Below are positions 35,311-46,878 of a stretch of DNA of 64,000 nt, one piece after another; the first letter of the stretch is position 1; every line of letters starts with the position of its first letter. The stretch lies in contig OV884011.1 in NCBI GenBank assembly GCA_930367205.1, positions 90,257,474 through 90,321,473 on the forward strand. The letters run 5' to 3'. The stretch comes from Acanthosoma haemorrhoidale (Eukaryota > Arthropoda > Insecta > Hemiptera > Acanthosomatidae). The translations under genes and the position numbers were made by a program. The notes beneath the pieces were generated by a model. The model did not search any database. It saw only the letters and a program-made list of their open reading frames with translations, and was not told the origin of the DNA.

Positions 35311-38300
35311 TGGTATTAATTATTTTCTCCGTATGATGTGTGATGGTATATTCATGACATAACAATATCTATGGGATTAGATTCAGATCTAAACGGTGTA
35401 AACTTATTTGATAACCTTAGATACCTTCCAGTAATAGATTTATCAGAGGCTTCCATTTACTAAGTATGTGTAGCAACGTCAGTAAAAATGTTGAAACATT
35501 TTGTTCACCTTTCATTATTTGTATCCGTTCATGGACTCCAAGAGGATCCCTCGATCTACGATCCAAAGTTTAAGTGCTACTATTTATCAATCTGCCCGAG
35601 CTGATATATACCTTGTGGATGTGAGCTATAGTCTACCAGTACTTATGGACTCGACTGGTTAGTGGATAATCCGGACGTGGAAGGGCTTCGGGCCAGATAC
35701 AAGCCCAGGGGTGTGGGTGCCCCTTATCAGCCGCACACATCTTGTACCAGCTACTGGAGATCAGAGCACATCAGTGGCCAGCCTATTAGTGGGGTATTTT
35801 TCAGTGTCGCTTTGAGAATAAGATCCGGACCGCGAGATACCCCACAACATCCCATTAGGGATCCCTTATACCGGTCCATGCCCAAATCCCCTCCGGCTCA
35901 TTGTGATACACACTCCAGATTAGATATGTTCCCAATATAAACAAATAGTATATTGCAGCCAGGAAGTCGGTTAATTCTTGAGGGTTATTATAAGGCCGAT
36001 AATAACGACAAGGATCTGATGTGAGTGACATGTTAATGTTTATTAATCTGCTTGTTCAAACATCAAGCTAATTTCCAGCTCGATGTAATGTTTTTTTTAA
36101 TGAACAAAGTTGCAAAGATTAAAAGATTGTAAGGGTAGCCCAAAATCAAAACTACCGTTTGATTTCGAATAGAAAAGAGAATTCCCTTTTGCTTTTCTGC
36201 TGAAAGTGCGACTAAGACTGGTATTTCTGGCGAGGGAAGGAACTAGGAAGTGTTGGAGTTAAGTGAAATGAAAGAGCGACTCTTAGAAATGAAGGAACTA
36301 AAAGTCTATCCGGAGGTGAGTGCGCCTTTTAAGAAGGTGGTAGACATCTCGGGAGATAGAACCTCGTAGAACAATGGCATTAAAGATAAACCGAAGACTT
36401 TTCAGCTAAGCGCTCACTCATCAATTTCGGTTTATAGCCAGTTCCAAAGGCTGCATATTGATTAAATTGGTGCCAGCCGGTTCTTCTATCAGAGATAGCT
36501 GTTTCGTCACGAGTGACACGAGATAGGATGTATATAAAAAAAAACATGTCCTTATAAATATAATCTTTTCTTCATAATTGGCAGTATTTTTTTGTTGTAT
36601 CCCAAGCTACATTTTAAACAACACTTCGTTCGCCAAATGAATATCCGTTGCAACGTCTCCCAATACCAATCCAACTTGGCCCCCGAAGCCCTTGAGAAGA
36701 TTAGTTAGTAAGGTGGGGGGGGGGGGGGGGTAACATATAGGGTAACGAAAAATATGTCATAGTCCACTACTCAGAGGTATTCTCTTGGCGAACGGACAGC
36801 AATACACATATTCCGAGTCTGTTCATAATGTAATGCAAGTGATTTTATTGAGAAGTGACTGTACGTTGCAACGCGTTCGGTCCGCATAGGCAAGAAGAGA
36901 AGAAACGTGCCCAAGGTCGGTCTGCTCCGAGCAGTGGTTGAGTCAGTATCGTTGAATTTTGAAAGTCGTAACAAATACCGTGTCACGACGCGCAAACAAT
37001 CAGTTATTTAGTATTTCAACATTACATGTAACCTAATAGTAGAAATACTCCTTCCAGCCTCCCGATCCTATTCACGTGCTAAACCCCTATCACTACTCAC
37101 CGTAGAAAGAAGTCCACTGCCTGCCACTGGTGCCGTGTATTTCGAAGCTTGTGGCAGCGATGAGTTCCTCCAAACCGGAAATTTCCCATCCGAAGCAAGG
37201 CAAAGGACGGATATTGCACCTTAATTCAAACACATGAAGAAAAACACCCAAAGGATTGTCCGGAGGAAGCCGCAGTCACGAGCTTACCTATGCTGGACAG
37301 AAGATACCTCCGAGAGTCGTTTTCAGATTCTTCAAGAAATTTTCGGTCAGCTTGAACTCGTTAAAGGATCGTTGTTGCTTGCTAGAGAGCTCCGGGGTCT
37401 AAAAGCTCACTTGCACCTTTGGTAGCACCTACCTGAGCACATTAGGGACAACTGCTCATTAAAAATGCATACTCAAATCAGAAAGTAAAAAATAATGTCC
37501 ATTCCAGTTGACAAAATCTGACATAGGACATCATAATATACACTAAACAGTATATAGCGAACAAAAATGTACTTACAAACTCCTACACAAAGCAACCATT
37601 GACATGACATGAATTACCTAAAACTAACATAAGTAAATTCGAATTTTCAGACTCATCTGCCAATCACAAAACTTTCAGCCTTTGTGATGACAAATCCGAA
37701 CAGGCGTACGCAAACTTGACCTGACATAAAACACAATTAGATAAAAGACTTATCAACTATGTCATAGGTGAGAAAGGATAGTAGTTAGAGGAAGGGGCAC
37801 CTATAAGCTCTTGAAGCAATAACTCAACATGTCTCAACATTGCTCTTCATTTCTCTTTTGTTTCATACCCTCGTTTTGTTCAATGTTGGTCTTCATGTAG
37901 TAAATGTATTTTAGATCTATATTATGTAAAATTTATCATGGGCGTGAAATTGTATGGTGAATGCTAACAAAATAAATTATCTCTATTCCAAGAGTACTGG
38001 GTGGATCTTTGAATGAAAAACTCAATTTGTTGGTTAAAGTTGGCCCCTGTGAGCGTAGTTGTGTCGTCTTTGAGAGACGGGAGGTATTAACCTTCCCCTA
38101 CAAGATTTGTATTCCTATACTGCATAACTGCAGTCTCCTGTAAGGCTTTCTTCCATTGCATAAAAGAAATATAAAATGAAGTTGAGAAATATCAATAAAA
38201 CTCCAGTAGCTAAACTGCTTTTCCGCTAGTTGGGGAATGCCTGAAGTGTTTAATCTAGCTGCAAGAACACCAAAATAAATGTTGATTGCTCCTGTCATTT

Positions 38301-38744
38301 ATCGCCATTCACTGCTACTTCGCTATCTAGACGACGGAGGTTTTATAAGACTACATCCACTTACGGTGGATTCATTATATCCTAGCTCGTAATTTACTTG
38401 GTATCTCGCAACCTAGGTGAATGGATAATTTATTTGAGTGCAAACGTATGAACTAGCAATAAAATCGCCTCTAATAAACGGTTGCGAAACAGCGCAAACA
38501 TTAAGGAAACACTTGTAGACCCACTAGTTCATTATTGCGATTAGAATCGTTGTATATAATACCGGTTCAATATAAATAATATATTTCATAATAAAATCTT
38601 AAATAAATAATATTTTTTTTAATGGCTCAACTTGAGAATAAAACCCGGATCCGCCATATTGTGTCACAATCTCATATAATACAGTAATACTGAATCGTAT
38701 ATTAGTAATAATAATAATAGTAGTAATACTAAAGGGCCCTTGAC
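35311..38744. other. non-coding DNA with G-run and LTR-like patch
   Basis: No gene recognised. A run of 16 G is at 36715-36730. A patch at 36770-37000 (minus) has CAATAAAATCACTTGC in a GC-balanced context and could be part of an LTR, but no ends or primer site were found. A 92-codon frame at 35662-35940 has no motif. Confidence 0.35.
36715..36730. repeat. poly(G) run of 16
   Basis: Sixteen consecutive G residues. Length-unstable tract. Confidence 0.9.
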
Positions 38745-38990
38745 CACATTAAGGTCAAACAATAAAAAAGGTGAGCCCCATCACCTTTAGTCAATTCAGT
38801 CCATTCATATATAATGTACATCATTACACTTTGTACATTGCAGAGCATTATTATTTTGAATATTAGAACTTGTATAAAATATAGCCAAGCTACAGGAAAT
38901 ACAATGGAAATTGTTAAATATTCTTTTAAGAATCTATAACTATCCCTACATCTATATCTATAAATATATACCTTTATTTATATAGAGCGA
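38745..38990 (+). mobile_element. jockey-like LINE 3' UTR only (copy D)
   Basis: A perfect family stem-loop GGTGAGCCCCATCACC (38770-38785) is followed by sequence matching copy C: CAATTCAGTC, ATAATGTACATCATTA, and GCTACAGGAAATACAA (38889 on). No ORF2 is left; the insertion is a severely 5'-truncated 3' end. A TAGC-CAA-GCTA stem-loop lies at 38882-38892. The 3' end is unclear; AAATAAATAAATTG near 39000 may be the tail. Confidence 0.75.
38770..38785 (+). other. family 3' UTR stem-loop, copy D
   Basis: GGTGAGCCCCATCACC, preceded by an A-run as in copy C. Confidence 0.85.
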
Positions 38991-41627
38991 AACCGTATTA
39001 AATAAATAAATTGTATTCTCATGAAGTAGTATGAACGCACTTGATATGAAGGAACAGGTCCCCCAAAGAATATAATAATTTCTAGTCAATAAGAATTTAG
39101 AATTAATCTTGTACTCCTAGGCAGTTATACTTTATATATATTATATTATATAAAGTATCTCTTATTAAAACCACTTTTGAAGAAATCACTATACACCAAC
39201 GTCACAAGTGACAATAATAAAACATAATCTTAACATATAATAATACTTGAAATGTATTTGAAATGCTAATATGTGTATATTCCATAATACCTAAATAATA
39301 GAACGGCCATTTTAGCTCGTAGATGAGTAAATTTGGGTTGAATGATGAAAGAAGCCATTACATTCGTAATATGTTAAATAATACGGTGACCAGGAGTTTT
39401 CTGGTGAAAGTGACCAATCATTGGCCAAAACGAGAGCATCTAATAATGTCTTGTTTTACATAAGTCAAAGGTCCTTCCTTCCCAGGCTGGCTGAGGCCCA
39501 TTTTAATATTCCACGTCCTGGTTCCATAGCTATTGTTTTCCTGATCAACTTACACTGTAATAAACAGGTGTATATGCATATTAATATATTCCTAAGTGAC
39601 AAACCGGTACCATTACTGGCTGTAGAGTCTCCATAAGGGTGATTTCTGTCTTGACTAACGGGTTTCAAGGGGAGGTGGTGCGGACATCACCACTAGTCCC
39701 TACTACCAGGTTGTTATTGAAACAAGTGAGGGATCAAGTGCCATTATAGAACCCGTTCAAAGATTTTATGACTCTAGAACTAAATAGACTTATCTGGAGA
39801 AAATGTTTATGCCCACTTACATATTTTATCGAATACAAGCCTTCCACCTCAGATTGGTTTTTAAATTGAAATTGATTGGTTATTAAATTTTCGTCATAAA
39901 GCAGACATTATCGGTGCAGGGGTGACGCTAACTCTACCCTTCTCATATGTAATAGACAGAAGGGAAATTATCCTATGTGTGTGGAAGATAAATTTAAGGC
40001 AATCCCGCCAAAGACATTTACTACAAAAATGTACTAGAATATAATTTTAAAAAAAACATCCTGAATATCTCAATTAATACTGTTCCATTATCTCCTTCGA
40101 AATATTTAACGATTACACAATCGTTAGGAGGTCCATTTCTCAATACAGTGTTTAATGTATTACTGAAAATTAGTTTTTTTTCTAACCACACACAACTACG
40201 GGTAGTACACCATTAATCGCTCATCACATCATAGTTAATTACTTAAATTCCAAAACAGCTCGGCTTTCAGAACGTCTCAAAGGGACGAAAGTCAATAAAA
40301 GAAGAGAAATTCTATCAAAACATGCTGAACTTTTTTGGACTGTTACATTAAAGATTTACATAGATAATCATGTCGCTAATAGCCATTGCTTCTGATGCGA
40401 CATTAAGTAGAGACTAGTAAAAAAAAAGAAATCGTGGAACGTGGATAAGCGTTAATCATTCACTCGTATCAACAGCTTCGCTGGCTCAAGACGTGCCAGC
40501 GAATAAAATATACATATCATAATCATAAAAATCATAATTATAAAAAAAAATATACATATCACTAATTAGTTTGTCAAACAGCGCTGTATCTGGTCCTTTT
40601 TATTACGAGATGAATGAATGGCATAAATGTGTGTAGGCAGAGGCTGGGACTCATTAGTGAAACAGTTAAAAGAACGGCCGGGACACTTACCTTTCCCAGT
40701 AATATGTTCTGCCGGGCTTGCTTGTTAGCCGGGAACGCAGTGTGGGGGCGCATAGCTTCCGTGAGAGCCGGCGGATTCCACGGGGAAAAGTTTCGCCGAA
40801 AGTGGGTTGCTCGCAGGTGGACACTTCAAGGCTCGCTAAGTGGCCATTCCGTTAGGAGAATGCCCGAAACTTGTTGCCTTCGGATAAGGCGGCGTGGGAG
40901 TCGTACAAGTGCCTCTTCTAGCCAGTGTTAAGTCGCCAACACACCTCTAGCATCCAGGCCCTTCACGCAATACAGCCAGGAAGGCACTTGCTGCAACCAG
41001 TGGAAGGGAGAAAACACCGTTTCCTGCCGGATGCTTCTTCGAGAAGTTTTAATTGATTATTAATAAAAGTAACACGACCATTGGTTTTTATCTGAAAATT
41101 TCTGGTTGATTCAAAGGTCAGCGGCCTAGTCATATAGTCGTATCAACTATATAATAAATTTTGTATTGTTTGATAACTGTAAACGAAAAGAAAAAAATTA
41201 AATTGTAATCGAACAATATCAAGCCACGGTCAAGTATGTTGAGAAAATTAAATTATTGCGAAAACATTACTTAGTGTTTTTAACTAAATGTGCTCCATTT
41301 TATTCGTCAAGCCATCGAGGGCACTGTTAATCAAATGAAAGAATTGTAGATAAAAACATGTATAGCGCAGTTTGTGTTATATTCGTATTCTCTACCGTTG
41401 GCTGCTCAATATATTTGTATTCAATGTATCCTCGACCTACTACATGCTTTTAAAAGACCATCAAGTCCAGTTTCATTAAGAGGAATACCTCTTCAAACTG
41501 CTCACCTGAAAACTCAAGGAAATGTGACAGTATTCTACACCTCCAATGTGCAGATAAATGAATTTATTTTTGCATTCCCGATTTTTATGTGTTCTTTATC
41601 ATGGTTAAATTCTGAAACAGGTTGTCA
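38991..41627. other. non-coding DNA with GC-rich patch
   Basis: AT-rich. A GC-rich, non-repetitive patch at 40610-41040 includes a 105-codon frame (40614-40931) whose residues match no family I know; it is more likely non-coding. Confidence 0.35.
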
Positions 41628-41927
41628 GGTGGGACTTACTTGACTGACAATACAGCCAAATGTCTCCAACACTTCCAGAATGGAATCATGCGAAAAGTGG
41701 TCCGACATACCTCTTTCGAGAGGTTGAAGAACGCTGACCTGCACCCGTTGCTTGGTGTGCCGTCGGTGGGTGAGACACATTAAGTTTTTTGACTCGTTGC
41801 AGCACCTGACAAATCCAGTGTTTAACACTATGACCCCACCACCCCTCCCGCATCGATGGCAACAGACTGTCGGGGAAAAATTAGGATAAGAATTAGTATG
41901 TAAGTTGGTTTTAAGGTTGATAAAAAA

Positions 41928-41943
41928 GGTGAGCCCCATCACC
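41928..41943 (+). other. family 3' UTR stem-loop, copy C
   Basis: GGTGAGCCCCATCACC, identical to copies D and E, about 45 bases after the ORF2 stop region and 196 bases before the poly(A). Confidence 0.85.
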
Positions 41944-42038
41944 TTGTTGGTCAGTTCAGTCAAGTCATGTAGAATGTATATCATTATACTTGTTTATTCA
42001 TTATATAATTTCTATAAAATAACAAAACCTGTATATAA

Positions 42039-42053
42039 TGTAGTGATGCTACA
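42039..42053 (+). other. second 3' UTR stem-loop, copy C
   Basis: TGTAG-TGATG-CTACA, followed by GGAAATACAA. Copy A has TGTAG-GTGCA-CTACA (minus, 14719-14733) at the equivalent place. Confidence 0.65.
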
Positions 42054-42174
42054 GGAAATACAAAATAATTTGTAAATGGATTCGCCAGAGGATCTATAAT
42101 TATATATGATTGTCTGTAAATTTGAGAGGGCTATGAAGAAAAAAAAAAAAAAAAAAAAAAAAAGGTGGGACTTA

Positions 42175-45030
42175 TTTTATTCCATGTATTCCAAAATTCC
42201 ATAATTTTTAATAACAAGGGGATATGAAGGGGGGGGAGGGAAGAGGTACTTGAGAAAAGCTATTTTTTCCCCCCATAGTTCCCGTTATGGTGTCCTAGCC
42301 AAAACAAATATAGCGTAATCCAAGGATATTTAAATATGGCTTTAAAATTTCAGATACACTGTACACACAGAACAATTACATACAAATAGAGGAAAGAAAA
42401 CCACCCAGCACCTACCCCCACCCTTGATATGCCGGGTAGGGGGAACGTTTGAAAGTGAAGTCCAATGACTAACGTGTTTCCTAAGCAGAATGTCGTATTG
42501 AATTTTTTAACCACTTTTCATGTAATGATCTTCTAAATTCATAGGAATTTATTCGACGATATAGAAAATAGAGAACACTAACAATCTTCAATTATTTTTT
42601 TTTTTTAGGGGTTGCTGCATGCCATTTGTTTCTTACAAGTGAGCTCTATATAATTCATCGTTCGTAAACATAGTTAAATATAAAAAATATCTGTAAAAGT
42701 ACGAATCCCTTTTGTTTTAAGTAAGCTCTCATTTTTTCTGTTGTGTTTTTTGCTTTGATTGTTAATGTATGATGTCAGTCTTATGTCGTTCAACATCATT
42801 TTAAGGTATGCTTTACACCAAACACCTTTTGCATTCTTTAAATATTTCAAAACGGCAGTGTACACAAGAGGTCCCAAAGAGGATGGCCTGCGACTCTCCT
42901 CCCACGAAGAGTAAATATGAGAATTAATTTCATCTGATAGAGCGGCGACTCGGAGGGCCACTAAATTGAACACTTACTGCTGTAAATCTTATCTCGGGCC
43001 GAGGGTAAGAACCGCCGTCACAGATGATATCTTACCGCGTTTAAAAACTGTACTAATGGGCCTCTATCCTCCACTAATAACTCGGTTCGGTTTTGACGCA
43101 TGGCCCCCTCCTCCGGAACAGTCTCCGCTTACACGCGAGATGTATGAGTCCTCTCCTTTCGGGATTTTCCTATTTTAGTCTCCCCCTCCCCTGCCAAAAA
43201 ATTTATCGGTTATCCGACTTGCCAGAGGAGGCTGGCCCACGAAATTTGTCTTCTTACGAAAGTTCACCTGGCTATAATTCAAGCTGATCGTAGCTCAACA
43301 CATACTTTTGGGATTTCTTCATTTCATGCCACTCGCCGGGATCGAAAAATATGATGAACGTAATATAGAATAACAAAAAAGATTCTAGGATAAAAGCAAG
43401 TTGTGAGCTGAAATGGTTAAACAAGATTCAACTCAGCCGTTTCAATATTTTCAGATCGTGTAAGCATCCTTTTCCAGGCAATAATATAAATTTAATTTAT
43501 TCTAAGAATAATGTTCTCTTAGAATAAACTCAGTCATTACAAAACTAAGTATAAATAGTGCTAGTAAACTACTGGGCATTGAATATAAGGAGAACCAGAA
43601 GATTTGAATATGAGAAAGGTATCTGCACGGTGGCTATTAGTACAGATGAAATACCAGAAGGAAGATGAGCTAATAAGATCTGCTAAGTGCTGCTGTGAGC
43701 CGGAACCTCCGGAGAACACTACAACATAAACAGGTCCGGAAAGTGTGAACTATTGGTATCGGATGAAGGGATGATCTTAATTGAAGAAATTCAGAAATTT
43801 ACAAATACGATGGAATACAATACAACACAACACACAATACAATACAAAATACAACTTAGTAGAAGAAAAAAATATAGGCGCTTTAAGGAGGATGAATTCA
43901 CTTAAATTTGGTGTAGAACTTCTTGGAATGGGTGCATCCGTTGGGATCCAAAAGATGAATTCTAAATGAAGGAGTTAACTTGGCATCGATGGGCATCAGA
44001 TGGGAAAAGGTCACGGAATCTACTTAAACTTGGAAAAGGCATAATGGGAAATTTGGAATTAGTGGTCGTTGCGATATATGTCTAGACGAATGTTATGATA
44101 GATCATTGCATCATTTCAGTACCTGACAACAGTTGCTTAGAGCAACCGAAAACGTTTCATGCATAATGAAATCTTATAGAGAGACATTAAATATTTTTAA
44201 CCAAAAAAAATTACTGTATAGAAATCAGAATAATAAAAACTTACGCAAACGACATTGCATTACACACGTTAAAACAATCAGTATTTTTTAAAAAAATCAA
44301 AGCGATGTAATGAAATACTACCAGCAAATAATGTTTAACGTAAGAACAGCTGAAGTTCCAATGTACATATTTAGAAATTTCTTTTTTTTCGAATTTAGTT
44401 ACTAACTTAAGTCTAAGATTAAAGTCTACTAACTTTAGGTAAGCTATGTTGCAACTAACTTTTTAGAGTTTACCTATTCGAAAGAATTCAATGAAGGCTA
44501 AAGATTAAGGTAGTAAGAAGAATTTATTAAAACGATAATCATGTAAGAGATGCGAGGAAGAAAAGGATCCAAAAAGTTCGACAATCTCCGACAATGAACT
44601 GAAAGAGAACTGATGATACGTTGGAGAAGATTGTCTTGTTTAGATAACTAGGTAAGGCAAGGGGAGGCGCACCTGTTCGGAGCAGCACCACGTCCAGCTG
44701 TGGTCAACCAACCTCCCGGAGAACCGGCGGACCCCAACCAGTGAGAATCAACAAAAACATTGTCAGGGTTCTTAACATACTTTCGACCGGGCAACGATTT
44801 TTGAAGGTGGCCAGTCGAATCTATTACACGGAGTAAACTTAAAATGTTTCAATGCCTTTTTATCGGCGTAACTAAGTGAAATATCTTGTACTTGTGATGC
44901 ACAAAGTTAGACTCAGGAATCTGATTAGGTATCGGCATCGTGCGCGGTGCTCCATGTCAAAATGAGTGGAAGAAATAATATAACTGTCCTTTTAGCACTA
45001 TAAATAAAAAAATTTTAAAATTATTGTTTA
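42175..45030. other. non-coding DNA
   Basis: No gene recognised. A 99-codon minus frame (42674-42973) has no known motif. Near 43610-43640 the reading MRKVSARW recalls the mariner transposase N-terminus, but the match does not continue. Confidence 0.35.
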
Positions 45031-45039
45031 GATCTTTTC

Positions 45040-45810
45040 AAGCTAGTGGCTCAGAGCCAAGACCCGTGACTCGCCACTGGGAGTTGTGAGCTTGAATCCC
45101 ACGGCGCTACGTACTTCTTTTCTACTAATAAAAAAACCGTTGTTATGATAAAATGAGATTTTATCAACAACTAATGTCTCAAAATAGGAAAAAAAGATCT
45201 AGATCGCTAGGTCCAACTCCAACACCGTCGCCTGTAAAGCGAAAACCAAGAAGGTCGAATAGGAACGTACAAATGACCTCCTCTGCAGCTAGTTCCATGG
45301 AGGAGATACCTCCACAGGCCAGCACATCCAAAAAAGAAACAGCCTTAGAGTCCCCTTTTTTCACGCCAAACACCTTTGAGGCTTTGAAAAATATCCCAAC
45401 AGAAGAAATGGAAGTCAACAAAACTCCAACACAGCCCAAACCGCCTGCTCTTTTTGTACGCAACATTAGCAACTTCAAATTACTATGCTCACAAATGAGC
45501 AAAATTGTTGGTACCGGAAAATATACGTGCCTCAATCGCTCTCGAGATACAAAAATTTCCCCAGACACTCCCGATACTTATCGAGCGATTGGTAAATATT
45601 TAGATGAAACCAATGCAGACTACCACACCTACCAATTAAAGCAGGAACGATCACTCCGAGTGGTGATCAGAACTTTGCACCCGACCACACCAGCTGACGA
45701 AATAGAAGAAGAACTCTCAGCTCTCGGGTACAAGGTTCGCCAAATAACAAACGTGTTGCGCGAGGATAGGCAACAGGATAAAACAATAAAAACGGCATTG
45801 CCACTGTTCA
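45040..45810 (+). mobile_element. jockey-like LINE 5' end (leader plus partial ORF1)
   Basis: This is the second copy of the 6.6-kb element: tRNA-like leader, same TAATGTCT start context and ORF1 with clear similarity to the end of the LPLF motif at about 45809. After this the similarity stops and unrelated codons (KRFVVVSYL) run to a stop. Everything downstream (zinc knuckles, ORF2) is missing. Having a 5' end but no 3' end means that a deletion or rearrangement, not reverse-transcription truncation, removed the rest. Confidence 0.85.
45047..45099 (+). promoter_or_regulatory. tRNA-like leader with A and B boxes
   Basis: A box: TGGCTCAGAGC at 45047-45057, able to fold as a GGC-TCAGA-GCC D-arm. 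B box: AGCTTGAATCC at 45089-45099 inside a T-arm-like GTGAG-CTTGAAT-CCCAC. The spacing of the boxes, 42 bases, is in the normal Pol III range. It lies 127 bases before the ORF1 start, similar to the 6.6-kb copy. Confidence 0.6.
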
Positions 45811-45905
45811 AGAGATTTGTTGTAGTATCCTATCTAATATATAAAGTAAGAAGGTATGTAAATACAAATGTCGGTATGTGGGTCCCGTCAAGCCTTTTTG
45901 GCTAG
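45174..45905 (+). CDS. partial jockey-like ORF1 (gag-like), 3' part replaced
   Basis: The longest open frame in the window. The start is set at the second ATG (MSQNRKK), because the 6729 copy begins at the same codon; the ATG at 45153 adds 7 residues with no counterpart. Residues: basic N-terminus with GPTPTPSPVKRKPR, a serine/threonine-rich spacer, KPPALFVRNISNFKLLCSQM, GTGKYTCLNRSRDTKISPDT, LKQERSLRVVI, TTPADEIEEELSALGYKVRQ and NVLREDRQ. The middle and last parts are the PRE_C2HC-type region typical of insect jockey ORF1. The knuckles should follow but the frame runs into unrelated codons after LPLF (45809) and ends at 45905. So the product, if made, lacks its RNA-binding knuckles. No stop or shift lies in the homologous part, unlike the 6.7-kb copy. 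Confidence 0.8.
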   Translation: MSQNRKKRSRSLGPTPTPSPVKRKPRRSNRNVQMTSSAASSMEEIPPQASTSKKETALESPFFTPNTFEALKNIPTEEMEVNKTPTQPKPPALFVRNISNFKLLCSQMSKIVGTGKYTCLNRSRDTKISPDTPDTYRAIGKYLDETNADYHTYQLKQERSLRVVIRTLHPTTPADEIEEELSALGYKVRQITNVLREDRQQDKTIKTALPLFKRFVVVSYLIYKVRRYVNTNVGMWVPSSLFG

Positions 45906-46079
45906 TGTATACTCAAGTAACTAGCATGGAACTTAGTGTAAAGGTAAACCTAGATGTTTCACCCCTAACCTCTGAATTTTCATTCCACTATTTCAATACA
46001 TTCATATCATGATCTACCTAAATACGTGGGGATACATCAACCTTGTACCATGTTGTAAGGATGGAGGAGATTTGATGTT
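45811..46079. other. junction sequence
   Basis: Short AT-rich spacer between the ORF1 remnant and a different LINE. No feature seen. Confidence 0.3.
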
Positions 46080-46805
46080 AACTGGAGTTTGTGAGGTGGT
46101 TCAGCGAATCAGAAACATGTCCCCAGTAAATGAAATGCACCGAAGGCTATTAAAGCACCTCGTCCATATCACATCCCTGGCCCTTATTTTTAAGTATCCC
46201 ATTTAGAAATTGTTCAAAACTTTAGCTCTGCTTCCAGTTAGATGGCTGGGACCATACAACCGAGCTGGTCGGACGATGCTTATTAGCTAACATTCTAAGG
46301 TCAAATGCTGCGAACACTCTGGTCATTGTTATAACTTTCAGTTTCCTCCTCAGACCCTTTGCCGATCTTCCTGATGTAACCCTCAATTAGGATCAGCCAG
46401 CCTATCACTTTCTTCTTTCAAATATTCGTTCACAATCTAAGGATTACCATTGACTGATACTTCTTTTGAAACCAAAACCCTCCCAATTCCATTGACTGAC
46501 AATAGGTACCCTTAAACTACAAACTCAACTCCATTGGTACCACTATCTGGTCACTTAAACAAAACTTTAATGCGTTGTATCCTCCCTTATTTTCTCTCAC
46601 TTTGTGGTATATGGGGGTCTTATAATAGAACTCGAGGATAGGCTGAAGCAAATCATGAACTGTTTCGTTAGATTTTTCTTTGGGACTCCATGGCACTCCC
46701 ATGCCTCCCATCTCTATGCCAATTTTGGGTGGTTCCTCCATCAATGGATAATAATTCCAGGGTTTGTACTTTTTCCAAACCATCCATTCTCATCACTCTC
46801 CTTTT
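46080..46805 (+). mobile_element. LINE RT remnant of another lineage
   Basis: The plus strand reads EVVQRIRNMSPVNEMHRRLL, KHLVHITSLALIFKYPI, which fits the RT finger block 'DGI...LLK.L...I...LA.IFN.SI'. After a deletion of the palm, the C-terminal tail follows: NSIGTTIWSLKQNFNAL, then LEDRLKQIMNCFVRFFFG and HSHASHLYANFGWFL. The last two match 'LQR.QN.CVRFIFG...H.HVTP....LGWL', a tail found in CR1/jockey-group LINEs. No stop lies in the final block (46604-46800), yet earlier parts shift frame. Clade is not settled. Confidence 0.62.
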
Positions 46806-46809
46806 ATAC

Positions 46810-46812
<3 letters not shown>

Positions 46813-46850
<38 letters not shown>

Positions 46851-46878
46851 CCCTCTCTCTGTCTCTCACACACGTGTT

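Larger units (their letters stand above)
41628..42174 (+). mobile_element. 5'-truncated jockey-like LINE with poly(A) and target duplication (copy C)
   Basis: The insertion runs from 41639 to 42163. It holds the end of ORF2 (LTDNTAKCLQHFQNGIMRKV, ERLKNADLHPLLGVPSVGE, then after a shift FDSLQHLTNPVFNTMTPPPL and HRWQQTVGEKLG), the 3' UTR with the perfect stem-loop GGTGAGCCCCATCACC (41928-41943), a second stem-loop (42039-42053) and a 25-A tail (42139-42163). GGTGGGACTTA flanks it on both sides (41628-41638 and 42164-42174), an 11-bp target-site duplication. Homology with copy B starts right after the 5' repeat. One frameshift breaks the ORF, yet this is the best preserved insertion in the window, so probably the youngest. 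Confidence 0.92.

Noticed and set aside
36771..36995. LTR-like patch with CAATAAAATCACTTGC on minus
   Set aside because: No TG/CA borders, primer site or second copy could be found in the window.
40614..40931. 105-codon plus frame in a GC-rich patch
   Set aside because: Rich in Arg/Cys/Ser with no motif, no splice context and no homologue I can recall; GC composition alone can keep it open.
41625..41984. 119-codon minus open frame
   Set aside because: Antisense of the LINE copy C tail, which has a convincing plus-strand match and poly(A).
43605..43660. MRKVSARW reading as a mariner transposase N-terminus
   Set aside because: The expected residues after this octamer do not follow in any frame.
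45179..45568. 129-codon minus open frame
   Set aside because: It is the antisense shadow of the ORF1 gag frame at 45174-45905.
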